Below the pieces are notes generated by a model. That model was not told the origin of the DNA. It ran no database searches and saw only the letters and a list, made by a program, of their open reading frames with translations. Position numbers and translations under genes: made by a program. Positions 26,063 through 34,022 of a DNA stretch of 64,000 nt are shown piece by piece. Source of the stretch: Spectribacter hydrogenoxidans (GTDB lineage Bacteria > Pseudomonadota > Gammaproteobacteria > Nevskiales > Salinisphaeraceae); NCBI RefSeq assembly GCF_031846275.1, contig NZ_JAVRIB010000001.1, forward strand, positions 124,001 to 188,000. Direction: 5' to 3'. Position 1 is the stretch's first letter. Each line of letters starts with the position of its first letter.

Positions 26063-26860
26063 ATGAACCATAAGACAACCGGCGCGCTGGTTGCGCTAGT
26101 TCTGGCCACCGCGCCGTGGGCGGCGCAGGCCGGCAAGGCAACCGTGCAGGCCACGGATGACAGTGGCAAGAGCATGAACATGGATTTCGAGTATCGCGGC
26201 GACAACCAGCTGCGCATGAGCGTGCCCCAGCAACAGGGCGGGTACATGCTGGTGGACGGCGACGCGGTTTACAGCGTCAGCCAGCAGAACGGGCAGGCCA
26301 TGGTCATGCGGCTGGACAAGCTGCTGGGTAGCGGCATGCCCGCACCGGCCACGCCCGGCGCCGACGTCGCGGGTATCAGTAAACTGGAAAAGACGGGTCG
26401 GACGGAGACCGTGGCTGGCGTCCAGGGCGACGTCTGGATGATGACGTATGCCGATGCGGACGGTCAGACGCGTACCGACGAGATCGTGGTCAGTGAGGAT
26501 CCGCGGGCGGTGGAGTTTTCGCGCGCGCTGACAGTCATGGGGCAGGCCATGGCCAAGGCCGCCGGCCAGCCGGCACAGAATGATCCGCTGGCCCAGCAGC
26601 TGGATGGCAAGGGCATGCTGCGTATGGGGTCGCAGATGCGGGTTACCGCCCTGTCCGATGCTGATCCGGCAGCCGACCGCTTCGCTCTTCCCGCGGAGCC
26701 GACCGAAGTGCCGGGCATGGGCGCGCTGGGCGAAATGTTCGGCAAACAGGCCGATCGTCAGCAGCAGCGCACCGAGTCGCGTACCGAGAGTGAAACCAAT
26801 AACGCCGTCGACAACGCGGTGGACAAGGTACTGGACAAGGCATTCAGCATCTTCGACTGA
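26063..26860 (+). CDS. Secreted protein of unknown function, DUF4412-like
   Basis: This 265-residue protein has a signal peptide (about 1-22, ending AAQAG) and no membrane helix after it. A beta-rich domain carries blocks like YRGDNQLRMSV and GDAVYSVSQQNGQAMVMRLD, then an acidic and Gln/Arg-rich C-terminal helix. The first half resembles DUF4412-type periplasmic proteins, in which a substrate-dependent residue pattern is not known. A second gene of the same type lies at 31379-32131. The ATG at 26063 has GGGAGA about 6 bp upstream. It is 54 bp from the YIP1 gene on the same strand, so the two could be co-transcribed. Confidence 0.65.
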   Translation: MNHKTTGALVALVLATAPWAAQAGKATVQATDDSGKSMNMDFEYRGDNQLRMSVPQQQGGYMLVDGDAVYSVSQQNGQAMVMRLDKLLGSGMPAPATPGADVAGISKLEKTGRTETVAGVQGDVWMMTYADADGQTRTDEIVVSEDPRAVEFSRALTVMGQAMAKAAGQPAQNDPLAQQLDGKGMLRMGSQMRVTALSDADPAADRFALPAEPTEVPGMGALGEMFGKQADRQQQRTESRTESETNNAVDNAVDKVLDKAFSIFD

Positions 26861-26914
26861 CGCTGATACGCTCGACCTCACCAGGCACAACGCAAACCGC
26901 AGCGGAGAACCGAC

Positions 26915-27511
26915 ATGGCGGATTTCGACCTCGAACGCACCCAGGCCCTGTTAAAGGGCGCGGCACTGAATCCCGAACCGACCTGGGACAGCTTCCGCGC
27001 CGACAACCCCGACTGGACGCAGACCGCCGTGCTGGTGGCCGGCCCGATGATCGTGATCACCGCGACGCTGGCACCGATCCTGGGCTGGATCTTCGGCACC
27101 AACATGCTGCCGGGCGCCGGCGGGTTCGTCACCCAGATCTTCGTGACCCTGATATTCGGCCTGATCGGCCTGGGTATTTCCGGCGCCGTGTTCGGCCTGC
27201 TGGCCGGCAGCTTCGGGGGCACCCAGAGCTTCGATAATGGCTTCGCCGCCGTCAGCCTGGCCGCGGTGCCCGGCTACGCCGGCCAGATCATCGGCACTCT
27301 GCCGCTGATCGGCTGGCTGATCGGCCTGGCGCTGAGCATCTACTCGATGGTTCTGCTCTATCGCTGCCTGCCCCGGTTCGTGGGCGTGCCCCAGGAAAAG
27401 CGGGTCGGCCATTTCGTGGTGGGCCTGATCATCCTGGTCGTGATCTACGCCATCATCAGCTTCCCGCTGGCGGGGCTATTCCTCACCGGCAGCGGGGTGC
27501 CAGCCGTCTAG
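26915..27511 (+). CDS. YIP1 family membrane protein
   Basis: This 198-residue protein has a short soluble N-terminus (1-35) and five hydrophobic segments, at about 37-60, 73-100, 105-125, 132-150 and 168-190. The helices are rich in Gly, and the order fits the bacterial YIP1/Yip1-domain family (DUF1282-like). The biological role of bacterial members is unknown; they are inner-membrane proteins. It follows a small secreted protein by 54 bp. Its stop codon overlaps that of the convergent Nudix gene in the palindrome ctag at 27508-27511. Confidence 0.85.
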   Translation: MADFDLERTQALLKGAALNPEPTWDSFRADNPDWTQTAVLVAGPMIVITATLAPILGWIFGTNMLPGAGGFVTQIFVTLIFGLIGLGISGAVFGLLAGSFGGTQSFDNGFAAVSLAAVPGYAGQIIGTLPLIGWLIGLALSIYSMVLLYRCLPRFVGVPQEKRVGHFVVGLIILVVIYAIISFPLAGLFLTGSGVPAV

Positions 27512-28098
27512 ACCCCGGCTCGGCCGGCCACCCGCGCCAGTTCACCGAGCATCATCAGGGTCAGGCCCCAGACGGTCTGACCCTGATGGACACGGCTGGG
27601 CATGGGCAGGCGCAGCGGGCCGACCCGCCAGTGGAAGGTGCGCCGGTGTTCGCGCCCGGCGACTACCGAAAGCGGCAGCCAGAAAATCTCTGCCACTTCA
27701 TGGTTGCCATCCAGATCGCCGGCCTGTTCGGGGTAGCGGTAGACGAACGGCGACACCACCATCGGCAGCGGTCGGCTGTGGGCGCGGGTCATCCGGTCGT
27801 GAAGCCGGCCGATGCGATTCGCTTCGGTCAACACAAGGCCGGTTTCCTCGAGTGCCTCGCGGCAGGCGGCGGCGCCACCGCCGGCATCGCCGGTCGATAG
27901 TCGCCCGCCGGGGAGGCAGACATCGCCGGACCAGGGATCACCCGTCCGCCGGGCCCGGCGTGTCAGCAGCACTTCCGGGCCGTCCGGGCCGGGAGCGATC
28001 ACCACCGCCACGGCCGCCCGGATGAAACGCCGGCGCGCGGGCAGGCGCAGCGGGCGATGGTGCTGCAGGGCGGATTCGAGCGCGGGTAGGTCGTTCAT
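27508..28098 (-). CDS. Nudix hydrolase, CoA pyrophosphatase (YeaB/NudL-like)
   Basis: This 196-residue protein has an upstream block typical of CoA pyrophosphatases (AAVAVVIAPG, then LLTRRAR and WSGDVCLPGG) and the Nudix box REALEETGL. The first Glu of the canonical GX5E is Asp here (GRLSTGD). Such enzymes split CoA into phosphopantetheine and 3',5'-ADP, helping to set CoA levels. The ATG at 28098 gives the expected short N-terminus before the domain; an upstream in-frame start at 28230 would include a REP-like sequence and is rejected. It is convergent with the YIP1 gene, sharing a 4 bp overlap. Confidence 0.9.
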   Translation of the reverse strand: MNDLPALESALQHHRPLRLPARRRFIRAAVAVVIAPGPDGPEVLLTRRARRTGDPWSGDVCLPGGRLSTGDAGGGAAACREALEETGLVLTEANRIGRLHDRMTRAHSRPLPMVVSPFVYRYPEQAGDLDGNHEVAEIFWLPLSVVAGREHRRTFHWRVGPLRLPMPSRVHQGQTVWGLTLMMLGELARVAGRAGV

Positions 28099-28126
28099 GC
28101 AGGCGGGATGGCCAACAACCGGTTGC

Positions 28127-28148
28127 GGCGGGCCGAAGCCCGCCCTAC
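28127..28148. repeat. REP-like palindrome upstream of the Nudix gene
   Basis: ggcgggccgaagcccgcc (28127-28144) followed by ctaca forms a 7 bp stem with a four-base loop. This ggcgggc-gcccgccctaca form is a common extragenic palindrome in Gammaproteobacteria. It lies about 30 bp upstream of the Nudix start codon, between that gene and the pnt terminator. Only one copy of this form was noticed in the window. Confidence 0.5.
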
Positions 28149-28213
28149 AGGGGCCCGGGCGACAGGATCGGTTTGATCCGGCCTTAAACCATCGGGCACC
28201 AGATCGTCCCAAC

Positions 28214-28243
28214 AAAAAAGGCCGCCCCACAAGGCGGCCTTTT
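28214..28243 (-). terminator. Rho-independent terminator after pntB
   Basis: A 7 bp perfect GC stem (ggccgcc at 28220-28226 with ggcggcc at 28233-28239) has a 6-base loop. It is flanked by six A on the left and four T on the right. On the minus strand the stem is followed by TTTTTT, which suits termination of the pntA-pntAB-pntB operon ending at 28266. The hairpin core is the same as at 33970-34003. Confidence 0.85.
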
Positions 28244-28265
28244 GCTCACGCACGATGGCAACCGA

Positions 28266-29663
28266 TCAGAGCTGCTTGAGCCCGCCGGCCAGGTCGCTGC
28301 AGACCTGCTTGGCGTCGCCGAAGATCATGCGGGTGTTGTCGCCGAAGAACAGCGCGTTCTGCACCCCGGAGAAGCCCGTACCCTTGCCGCGCTTGATCAC
28401 GTACACCTCGCGGGCCTTGTCCACATCGAGAATCGGCATGCCGTAGATGGGGCTGGATTCGTCGGTGCGCGCCGCCGGGTTGACCACGTCGTTGGCACCG
28501 ATCACCAGGGCCGCGTCAGCCGTCGGAAACTCGGCGTTGATGTCCTCAAGGTCATAGATCATGTCGTAGGGCACGCCGGCCTCGGCCAGCAGCACGTTCA
28601 TGTGGCCCGGCATACGGCCCGCCACCGGATGGATGGCGAACTTGACGTCCACGCCGTGTTCCTTCTGCAGCATCTGCACGAATTCCCACAGCTTGTGCTG
28701 GGCCTGGGCCACGGCCAGGCCGTAACCGGGCACGATAATCAGGGAATCGGAGTAGGCGAAGCTGGCGGACGCGTCGAACGCCTCGACCGATTTCATCTCG
28801 CCCTCGGGGCCTTCCGCCTCGGCGCCATCATCCACGCCGAAGCCGGCGAACAGCACGTTGGTGATCGACCGGTTCATGGCGTTGGCCATCAGGAAGGTCA
28901 GCAGCGTGCCCGCCGAACCGACCACGGTGCCGGCGATGATCATGGCGGCATTGCCGAGCACGAAGCCCTCGAAGGCCACGGCCAGGCCGGTCAGCGCGTT
29001 GTAGAGCGAAATCACCACCGGCATGTCGGCGCCGCCGATCGGGTTGGTGATGAGCAGGCCCAGCGCCAGCGTGGTAACCAGCAGCAGGGTGACCAGCAGG
29101 GGAGCACTGGTCTCCGCCATCACGATCATCACGCCGAGCCCCACGGTCGCCAGGGCCACGCCGCCGTTGAGCAGATGCTGCTGCGGCAGGCGAATGGTTT
29201 TCTTCTGCACGCCTTCCAGCTTGGCCCAGGCCACCAGACTGCCGGAGAAGGAGACCGCGCCGATGATGGCGCCGGCCACCGCGAGAATGAGCACCGTGGT
29301 GCCATGGGTCCAGGCCGCGCCGGAATACATTTCCACCAGCGCAATCGCGGCGGCGGCACCACCACCCATACCGTTGTACAGCGCCACCATCTGCGGCATG
29401 GCGGTCATCTGCACCCGCTTGCCGGAGATCCAGGCACCGATGCCGCCGATGCCGATGGCCAGCAGAATCAGGAAATAGCGGCCGACCCCGGCTTCCATCG
29501 CCGGATGCCATAGCGTGACCACGGTGGCCAGGACCATGCCGACACCCGCCCAGACAATGCCCCCGCGGGCGGTCTTGGGCGAGCCCATGCGCTTGAGGCC
29601 CATGATGAACAGGACGGCGGCAATGAAGTAGCTCGCCTCGACGGTGAATGACCAGAAATCCAT
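28266..29663 (-). CDS. pntB: NAD(P) transhydrogenase subunit beta
   Basis: This 465-residue protein has about nine hydrophobic segments (the dII channel part) and a C-terminal NADP-binding domain III. Landmarks are GYGLAVAQAQ, HPVAGRMPGHMNVLLAEA and ANDVVNPAA. It forms the proton channel and the NADP(H) site of the energy-linked transhydrogenase, which uses the proton motive force to reduce NADP+ with NADH. Its usual length is about 460. It follows pntA2 by 56 bp on the same strand and ends close to a Rho-independent terminator. Confidence 0.97.
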   Translation of the reverse strand: MDFWSFTVEASYFIAAVLFIMGLKRMGSPKTARGGIVWAGVGMVLATVVTLWHPAMEAGVGRYFLILLAIGIGGIGAWISGKRVQMTAMPQMVALYNGMGGGAAAAIALVEMYSGAAWTHGTTVLILAVAGAIIGAVSFSGSLVAWAKLEGVQKKTIRLPQQHLLNGGVALATVGLGVMIVMAETSAPLLVTLLLVTTLALGLLITNPIGGADMPVVISLYNALTGLAVAFEGFVLGNAAMIIAGTVVGSAGTLLTFLMANAMNRSITNVLFAGFGVDDGAEAEGPEGEMKSVEAFDASASFAYSDSLIIVPGYGLAVAQAQHKLWEFVQMLQKEHGVDVKFAIHPVAGRMPGHMNVLLAEAGVPYDMIYDLEDINAEFPTADAALVIGANDVVNPAARTDESSPIYGMPILDVDKAREVYVIKRGKGTGFSGVQNALFFGDNTRMIFGDAKQVCSDLAGGLKQL

Positions 29664-29719
29664 AGCGGTTGACCTTTATTCAGAGCTCGGTGGCGCGTGA
29701 TCGGCGGTGGTCGCCGGCC

Positions 29720-30004
29720 CTAGTCCTTGGAGGACTTGAACATTTCCAGCATGCGCTCGGTCACGACGTAGCCGCCCACGGCGTTACCCGCCGCCAGCAC
29801 CACGCCGACAAAGCCGATCAGCGTCTCCCAGAAACCATGGGCGTGGCCCAGCGCCACCATCGCGCCCACCAGCACGATGCCGTGCACGAAGTTGGAGCCC
29901 GACATCAGCGGCGTGTGCAGAATCACCGGCACGCGGCCGATGATCTCGTAGCCGGTGAAGGCCGCGAGCATGAAGATGTAGAGGGCAACGAATCCGGTAA
30001 TCAT
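29720..30004 (-). CDS. NAD(P) transhydrogenase subunit alpha part 2
   Basis: This 94-residue membrane protein has three hydrophobic segments and the conserved PLMSGSNFVHGIVLVG block of the dII part of the alpha subunit. In E. coli this segment is fused to the NAD-binding domain. Here it is a separate gene, as in Rhodospirillum-type three-subunit enzymes. The ATG at 30004 has GGGAGA about 8 bp upstream; the frame continues to 30031, but without the usual sequence. It sits between the NAD-binding part and pntB, 70 bp after the former. Confidence 0.95.
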   Translation of the reverse strand: MITGFVALYIFMLAAFTGYEIIGRVPVILHTPLMSGSNFVHGIVLVGAMVALGHAHGFWETLIGFVGVVLAAGNAVGGYVVTERMLEMFKSSKD

Positions 30005-30074
30005 TGAGCAGTCTCCCTGGACGTGTCGCACGTTGCGGGGCGCCGCCGACGGCCGCGCCCGGCATCGCCGATGC

Positions 30075-31247
30075 CTATTTCTTGAGCGCTTCCCTGGCGG
30101 CCTCGTTCACAATCTCGCCGTCGTGCGTGAGCACGGACTTGGCGAGTACCTCGTCGTCCCAGTTGATCGCCAGCTTGCGCGGCTTCGGGCCCTTGGACGT
30201 GTCGTCCTCGCCCTCGTCGTCTTCCTCGATCAGGATCAGGCTGAGGAAGTTGAACAGGTTCTGCGCATACATCTCGCTGGCGTGTTCGGCCAGTTCGCCG
30301 GCCATGTTGGTCGGACCGAGAATGGTGACCGACCCGTGCTTGACCGTCTCGCCGGGCTTGGTCAGCTCGCAGTTGCCGCCGCCGGCGGCACCCAGATCGA
30401 CCAGCACCGAGCCGGCCTTCATGCCGTCGACCATCGCCTTGGAGATGATCTTGGGCGCCGGCCGACCGGGCACGGCGGCGGTGGTGATCACCGCATCCGC
30501 CTGGCCCACGTGCTTGGTCAGCATTTCCTGCTGCTTGGCCTTCTCGTCATCGGTCAGTTCGCGGGCGTAACCGCCCTCGGCCTCGGCCTTGACGCCCTCG
30601 GCCACCAGGAACTCGGCACCCAGCGACTCGACCTGTTCCTTGGTGTCGGTGCGCACGTCATAGGCCTCGACCTTGGCGCCCAGCCGCTTGGCGGTGGCGA
30701 TGGCCTGCAGGCCGGCCACGCCGGCGCCGATCACCAGCACCTTGGCCGGGCGGATTGTGCCGGCGGCGGTGGTGAGCATGGGCAGGAAGCGCTCGAGATT
30801 GCTCGCCGCCATCAGCGCGGCCTTGTAACCGGCCGCCGAGGCCTGCGAGGACAGCGCGTCCATGCTCTGGGCGCGAGTGATGCGCGGCACCAGCTCCATC
30901 GCGAAGCAGGTCACGCCGGCCTTGCACATGGCCTCCACGGCGTCCGCGTTCTGATGCGCCTGCACGAAACTGAGCAGCACCGAGCCCTTCTTCATCTTGG
31001 CCAGGTTGGTAGGCGACGGTGAATTGACCGCCAGCACCACGTCGGCGCCGTAGATGTCGGCCGCGCGGCCGGCGATCTTGGTGTTCTCGCCATAGGCATC
31101 GTCGGGAATGCGCGAGCCATCGCCGGCGCCTTTCTGAACCCGCAATTCGACGCCCAGCTTGGTCAGCTTGTCCGCCACCTTGGGCACCATCGCGACGCGG
31201 GTCTCCCCGCTCGCCGCCTCTTTAGGCACTGCGATTTTTACGCTCAT
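30075..31247 (-). CDS. pntA: NAD(P) transhydrogenase subunit alpha part 1 (NAD-binding)
   Basis: This 390-residue soluble protein holds domain I of the transhydrogenase. It opens KIAVPKEAASGETRVAMVP, and has the Rossmann motif VLVIGAGVAGLQAIATAKRL and the VLLSFVQAHQN block. It binds NAD(H) on the cytoplasmic side and transfers hydride to domain III of PntB. The ATG at 31247 starts directly before the conserved KIAVPKE block; the frame is open to an ATG at 31298 with a GGGGAG further upstream, so a longer form with 17 extra residues is possible. It is the first gene of the three-gene operon. Confidence 0.95.
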   Translation of the reverse strand: MSVKIAVPKEAASGETRVAMVPKVADKLTKLGVELRVQKGAGDGSRIPDDAYGENTKIAGRAADIYGADVVLAVNSPSPTNLAKMKKGSVLLSFVQAHQNADAVEAMCKAGVTCFAMELVPRITRAQSMDALSSQASAAGYKAALMAASNLERFLPMLTTAAGTIRPAKVLVIGAGVAGLQAIATAKRLGAKVEAYDVRTDTKEQVESLGAEFLVAEGVKAEAEGGYARELTDDEKAKQQEMLTKHVGQADAVITTAAVPGRPAPKIISKAMVDGMKAGSVLVDLGAAGGGNCELTKPGETVKHGSVTILGPTNMAGELAEHASEMYAQNLFNFLSLILIEEDDEGEDDTSKGPKPRKLAINWDDEVLAKSVLTHDGEIVNEAAREALKK

Positions 31248-31378
31248 GTTCTGGTTCCAGACCTTGTTCAGTGGTTGTTGCCCGCTCGACTGTTCCATGG
31301 CGGAACGGTTTCTCCCCGGCGAGCGCCAGACTCTAGCAGTCTAACCGATACGCGAGCCCGATACGTAATCGTGGCCCC

Positions 31379-32131
31379 TCACGGGCCGGTTTCCAAATGC
31401 GGCGCGGCCGCCTCGTAATGCGGCGGAATCTCGAACATCAGACCCGGGATGGCATCATGCGACACGCGTGAAAGCGTACGGCGCCGGCCCTCGCGCCCGT
31501 CCTGGTAGCGGATCGGGACACCGTCGAGTTCCAGGTATGGCAGACCAACATATTCCATGCCGGTACCGGCCAGCAGCGTCTGCATCAGTTCGAACATCGC
31601 CGCCACCGTGTCGAACTCCGCCGGCGTCATCCCCAGCGCATCGCGGCTGGCCACGCACAGCTGCTCCTGCGGCTTGCCACCGCGTTCCACCTGGAACACC
31701 TCACAGGCCCGGCCGGCCACTTCCTCGCGGGCGTCGGTGGCGGCAACCGCCACGTCCGGCGAAGCGCCGAAACCCGGTACCTGCCCGGCCAGCGAGGCAC
31801 GGGCGATCTCGCGCTGTTCCGCGGGCAATTCGGCCAGCTTGTCCTCCAGCCGCTGGCGCAGTGCCTGGATCCGTTCGCGAATGCGGGCCGCGGTGTCGCC
31901 ATCCATGCGGGTGTAGCGATCCTTGCCAGGGGTCACTGAATAGATGGCGTTGTCGGCCTGCCGGTAGAGCTGCCAGCTGCCACTGCCGTCGTCGATGCGG
32001 ATTTCGCCGGCACGCACGCGTAGCTTGAACGGATCATCGCCCTCGTCGTAAATCAGCGTGGCATCCGCGGCGGCCGCGCCCGCGGCCAGCGACAGCAGCA
32101 CGGTGAGATAGACTTTCGGGGCAACGGGCAT
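31379..32131 (-). CDS. Secreted protein, DUF4412-like
   Basis: This 250-residue protein has a signal peptide (about 1-22, ending AGAAAA). The N-terminal beta-rich part includes DDGSGSWQLYRQADNAIYSV and TRMDGDTA. A long charged helix follows, IRERIQALRQRLEDKL and a Glu/Arg-rich continuation, then a second beta part with a CEVF and LCVAS Cys pair that could form a disulfide. The layout is similar to the protein at 26063-26860, so the two may be distant paralogues. The gene is 131 bp upstream of pntA on the same strand. Its role is unknown. Confidence 0.6.
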   Translation of the reverse strand: MPVAPKVYLTVLLSLAAGAAAADATLIYDEGDDPFKLRVRAGEIRIDDGSGSWQLYRQADNAIYSVTPGKDRYTRMDGDTAARIRERIQALRQRLEDKLAELPAEQREIARASLAGQVPGFGASPDVAVAATDAREEVAGRACEVFQVERGGKPQEQLCVASRDALGMTPAEFDTVAAMFELMQTLLAGTGMEYVGLPYLELDGVPIRYQDGREGRRRTLSRVSHDAIPGLMFEIPPHYEAAAPHLETGP

Positions 32132-32178
32132 GAGCGGACGCGACGAATCTGCGATGACAAGGCGGGAACTGTAATCCG

Positions 32179-33060
32179 ATGCTTCTGGTTGACGCCAGCG
32201 TCTACATCTTCCGCGCCTGGTTCTCGCTGCCGGAGAGCATGGTCGGCCCCGACGGCCAGCCCATCCACGCGGCCTACGGCTTTGCCGACTTCCTGGCCGG
32301 CCTGCTGGCGGAAACCGGGCCCGCGCACGCCGCGATCGCGTTCGACGAATCGCTGGACAGCTCCTTCCGCAACGAGATCGATCCCGACTACAAGGCCAAC
32401 CGGGAGCCGGCCCCGCCGTCGCTCAAGGCCCAGATCGCCGCCTGCATGCAACTGTGTCGGGCGCTGGGCCTGGCAACGCTGTCGAGCCCGCGCTACGAGG
32501 CCGATGACCTGATCGGCACGCTGGCCGTGCGGGCGCGGCAGCAGGGCCGGGCCGTCACCATCGTGTCCACCGACAAGGACCTCGCCCAGTTGCTGGCCGA
32601 GGGCGACTGCCTGTACGACTACGCCCGCGGCCTGCGGCTTGACCCCGCCGCCATTATCGAACGCTTCGGCGTGCGCTGCGCGCAGATACCAGATTACCTG
32701 GGCCTGGTAGGCGACGCGGTCGATAACATTCCGGGCGTGGCCGGCATCGGTGCGAAAACGGCCGCCGCCCTGCTGGCCGATGGTCGCGACCTGGACACCC
32801 TGTACGCCGATCTGGACCCCGTCGCCGCCATGCCGATTCGTGGTGCCGCGGCGGTCCGGCGCAAGCTCGAGGCCGGTCGCGATGCTGCCTTCCGGTCACG
32901 GGAGCTGGCCCGTATTGTCACCGAGGTGCCGCTGGACCTTGAACACGGAGATATCCGTTGGCGCGGAACCGATCCGGCAGCCCTGGCGACCTGGTGCGAC
33001 CAGCTCGGCCTGGGCCAACGGCTGCGCCAGCGGCTGGCCGGCCTGCGTGCACCCGCATGA
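32179..33060 (+). CDS. 5'-3' exonuclease (PolA N-terminal / ExoIX-like)
   Basis: This 293-residue protein is a stand-alone version of the DNA polymerase I 5' nuclease domain. It begins LLVDASVYIFRAWF with a metal-binding Asp, and continues with DYKANR, YEADDLIGTLA and STDKDLAQLL, all typical metal or DNA contact blocks. The helix-hairpin-helix GLVGDAVDNIPGVAGIGAKTA follows. The protein would cut 5' flaps or act on RNA-DNA primers. Homologues such as ExoIX/Xni are shorter and partly inactive; here the acidic residues look intact. It starts about 47 bp after the divergent DUF4412-like gene and overlaps the next gene by four bases (ATGA). Confidence 0.92.
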   Translation: MLLVDASVYIFRAWFSLPESMVGPDGQPIHAAYGFADFLAGLLAETGPAHAAIAFDESLDSSFRNEIDPDYKANREPAPPSLKAQIAACMQLCRALGLATLSSPRYEADDLIGTLAVRARQQGRAVTIVSTDKDLAQLLAEGDCLYDYARGLRLDPAAIIERFGVRCAQIPDYLGLVGDAVDNIPGVAGIGAKTAAALLADGRDLDTLYADLDPVAAMPIRGAAAVRRKLEAGRDAAFRSRELARIVTEVPLDLEHGDIRWRGTDPAALATWCDQLGLGQRLRQRLAGLRAPA

Positions 33061-33950
33061 ACGACAACGACGACATCTGGCCGGCCATCGAGCAGGCGCT
33101 GCGCGCGACGCTGGGAAACGCCTGCCGGCTGGGCGAGGCGCAGCCGGTCAGCGGCGCCAGCATGGACCGGGCCTACCGCGTCGCCGCCGGCGATCACCCG
33201 CTGTTCATCAAGATCGGCCGCCCCGAACGCGCGGCGGACTTCGCCGCCGAAGCGGCTGGTCTGGCCGAACTCGGCCAGGCCCACAGCTTGCGCGTGCCCG
33301 GCGTCCTGGCCCACGGGCGAGCCGGGCCGGCCGCGTTCCTGGCGATCGAGCACCTGGCGCTGCGACCGCTGGACGCCAACGCCATGACCGCCCTGGGCGA
33401 GGGGCTGGCCGAGCTGCACGGCATCGTCGCCCCGCAATTCGGCTGGGAACGCGACAACACCATCGGCACCACCCCGCAGCGAAACGCCCGCACCGGCCAG
33501 TGGCTGGAGTTCTGGCGGGAAAACCGCCTCGGCTATCAGCTGGAACTGGTCGCGCAACGGGGCAACCGTCCGCTTGCCAGCGCCGGCGAGAAGCTGCTGG
33601 CGAGACTGCCCGACCTGCTGGCCGGGCACCGACCTGAGGCCTCTCTACTGCACGGCGACCTGTGGGGTGGCAACGCGGCCATGGACGACGCCGGCCGGCC
33701 AGTGATCTTCGACCCGGCAGTCTATTACGGTGACCGCGAAACCGACCTGGCCATGACCGAACTGTTCGGCGGCTTCTCGCCGCTGTTCTTCGAGGCCTAC
33801 CACGGGGCCTGGCCGCTGGATCCGGGCTATCGGGAAATCCGCCGCGACCTCTACCAGCTATACCACCTGCTCAACCACGATGCCCTGTTCGGCGGACATT
33901 ATGCCGCCGAGTCGCAGCAGGTGATCGAGCGGCTGCTGGCGAAGGGCTGA
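33057..33950 (+). CDS. Fructosamine/ketosamine-3-kinase family protein
   Basis: This 297-residue protein has an aminoglycoside-phosphotransferase-like kinase fold: FIKIG with the ATP-binding Lys, HGDLWGGN as the catalytic loop, and VIFDPAVYYGDRETDLAM with the metal-binding Asp. FN3K enzymes phosphorylate fructosamine or ribulosamine adducts on glycated proteins, so that they fall off. Bacterial members act mostly on ribulosamines and erythrulosamines. The ATG at 33057 overlaps the exonuclease stop (ATGA), so translation is coupled. A bidirectional terminator follows. Confidence 0.94.
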   Translation: MNDNDDIWPAIEQALRATLGNACRLGEAQPVSGASMDRAYRVAAGDHPLFIKIGRPERAADFAAEAAGLAELGQAHSLRVPGVLAHGRAGPAAFLAIEHLALRPLDANAMTALGEGLAELHGIVAPQFGWERDNTIGTTPQRNARTGQWLEFWRENRLGYQLELVAQRGNRPLASAGEKLLARLPDLLAGHRPEASLLHGDLWGGNAAMDDAGRPVIFDPAVYYGDRETDLAMTELFGGFSPLFFEAYHGAWPLDPGYREIRRDLYQLYHLLNHDALFGGHYAAESQQVIERLLAKG

Positions 33951-33969
33951 AAGCCGGCAATTCCCAACG

Positions 33970-34003
33970 AAAAAGGCCGCCCGGAAAGCCCGGGCGGCCT
34001 TTT
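33970..34003. terminator. Bidirectional Rho-independent terminator
   Basis: A 10 bp perfect GC stem (ggccgcccgg at 33975-33984 and ccgggcggcc at 33990-33999) has a 5-base loop. Five A precede it and four T follow. It lies between the fructosamine kinase gene (+) and the convergent lipoprotein gene ending at 34023 (-), so it can end both transcripts. Confidence 0.92.
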
Positions 34004-34022
34004 AGCCAAACAGGATTGGCAA

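Noticed and set aside
28241..29513. Forward-strand frames over pntB
   Set aside because: They are shadows of pntB; the reverse-strand protein has all transhydrogenase motifs.
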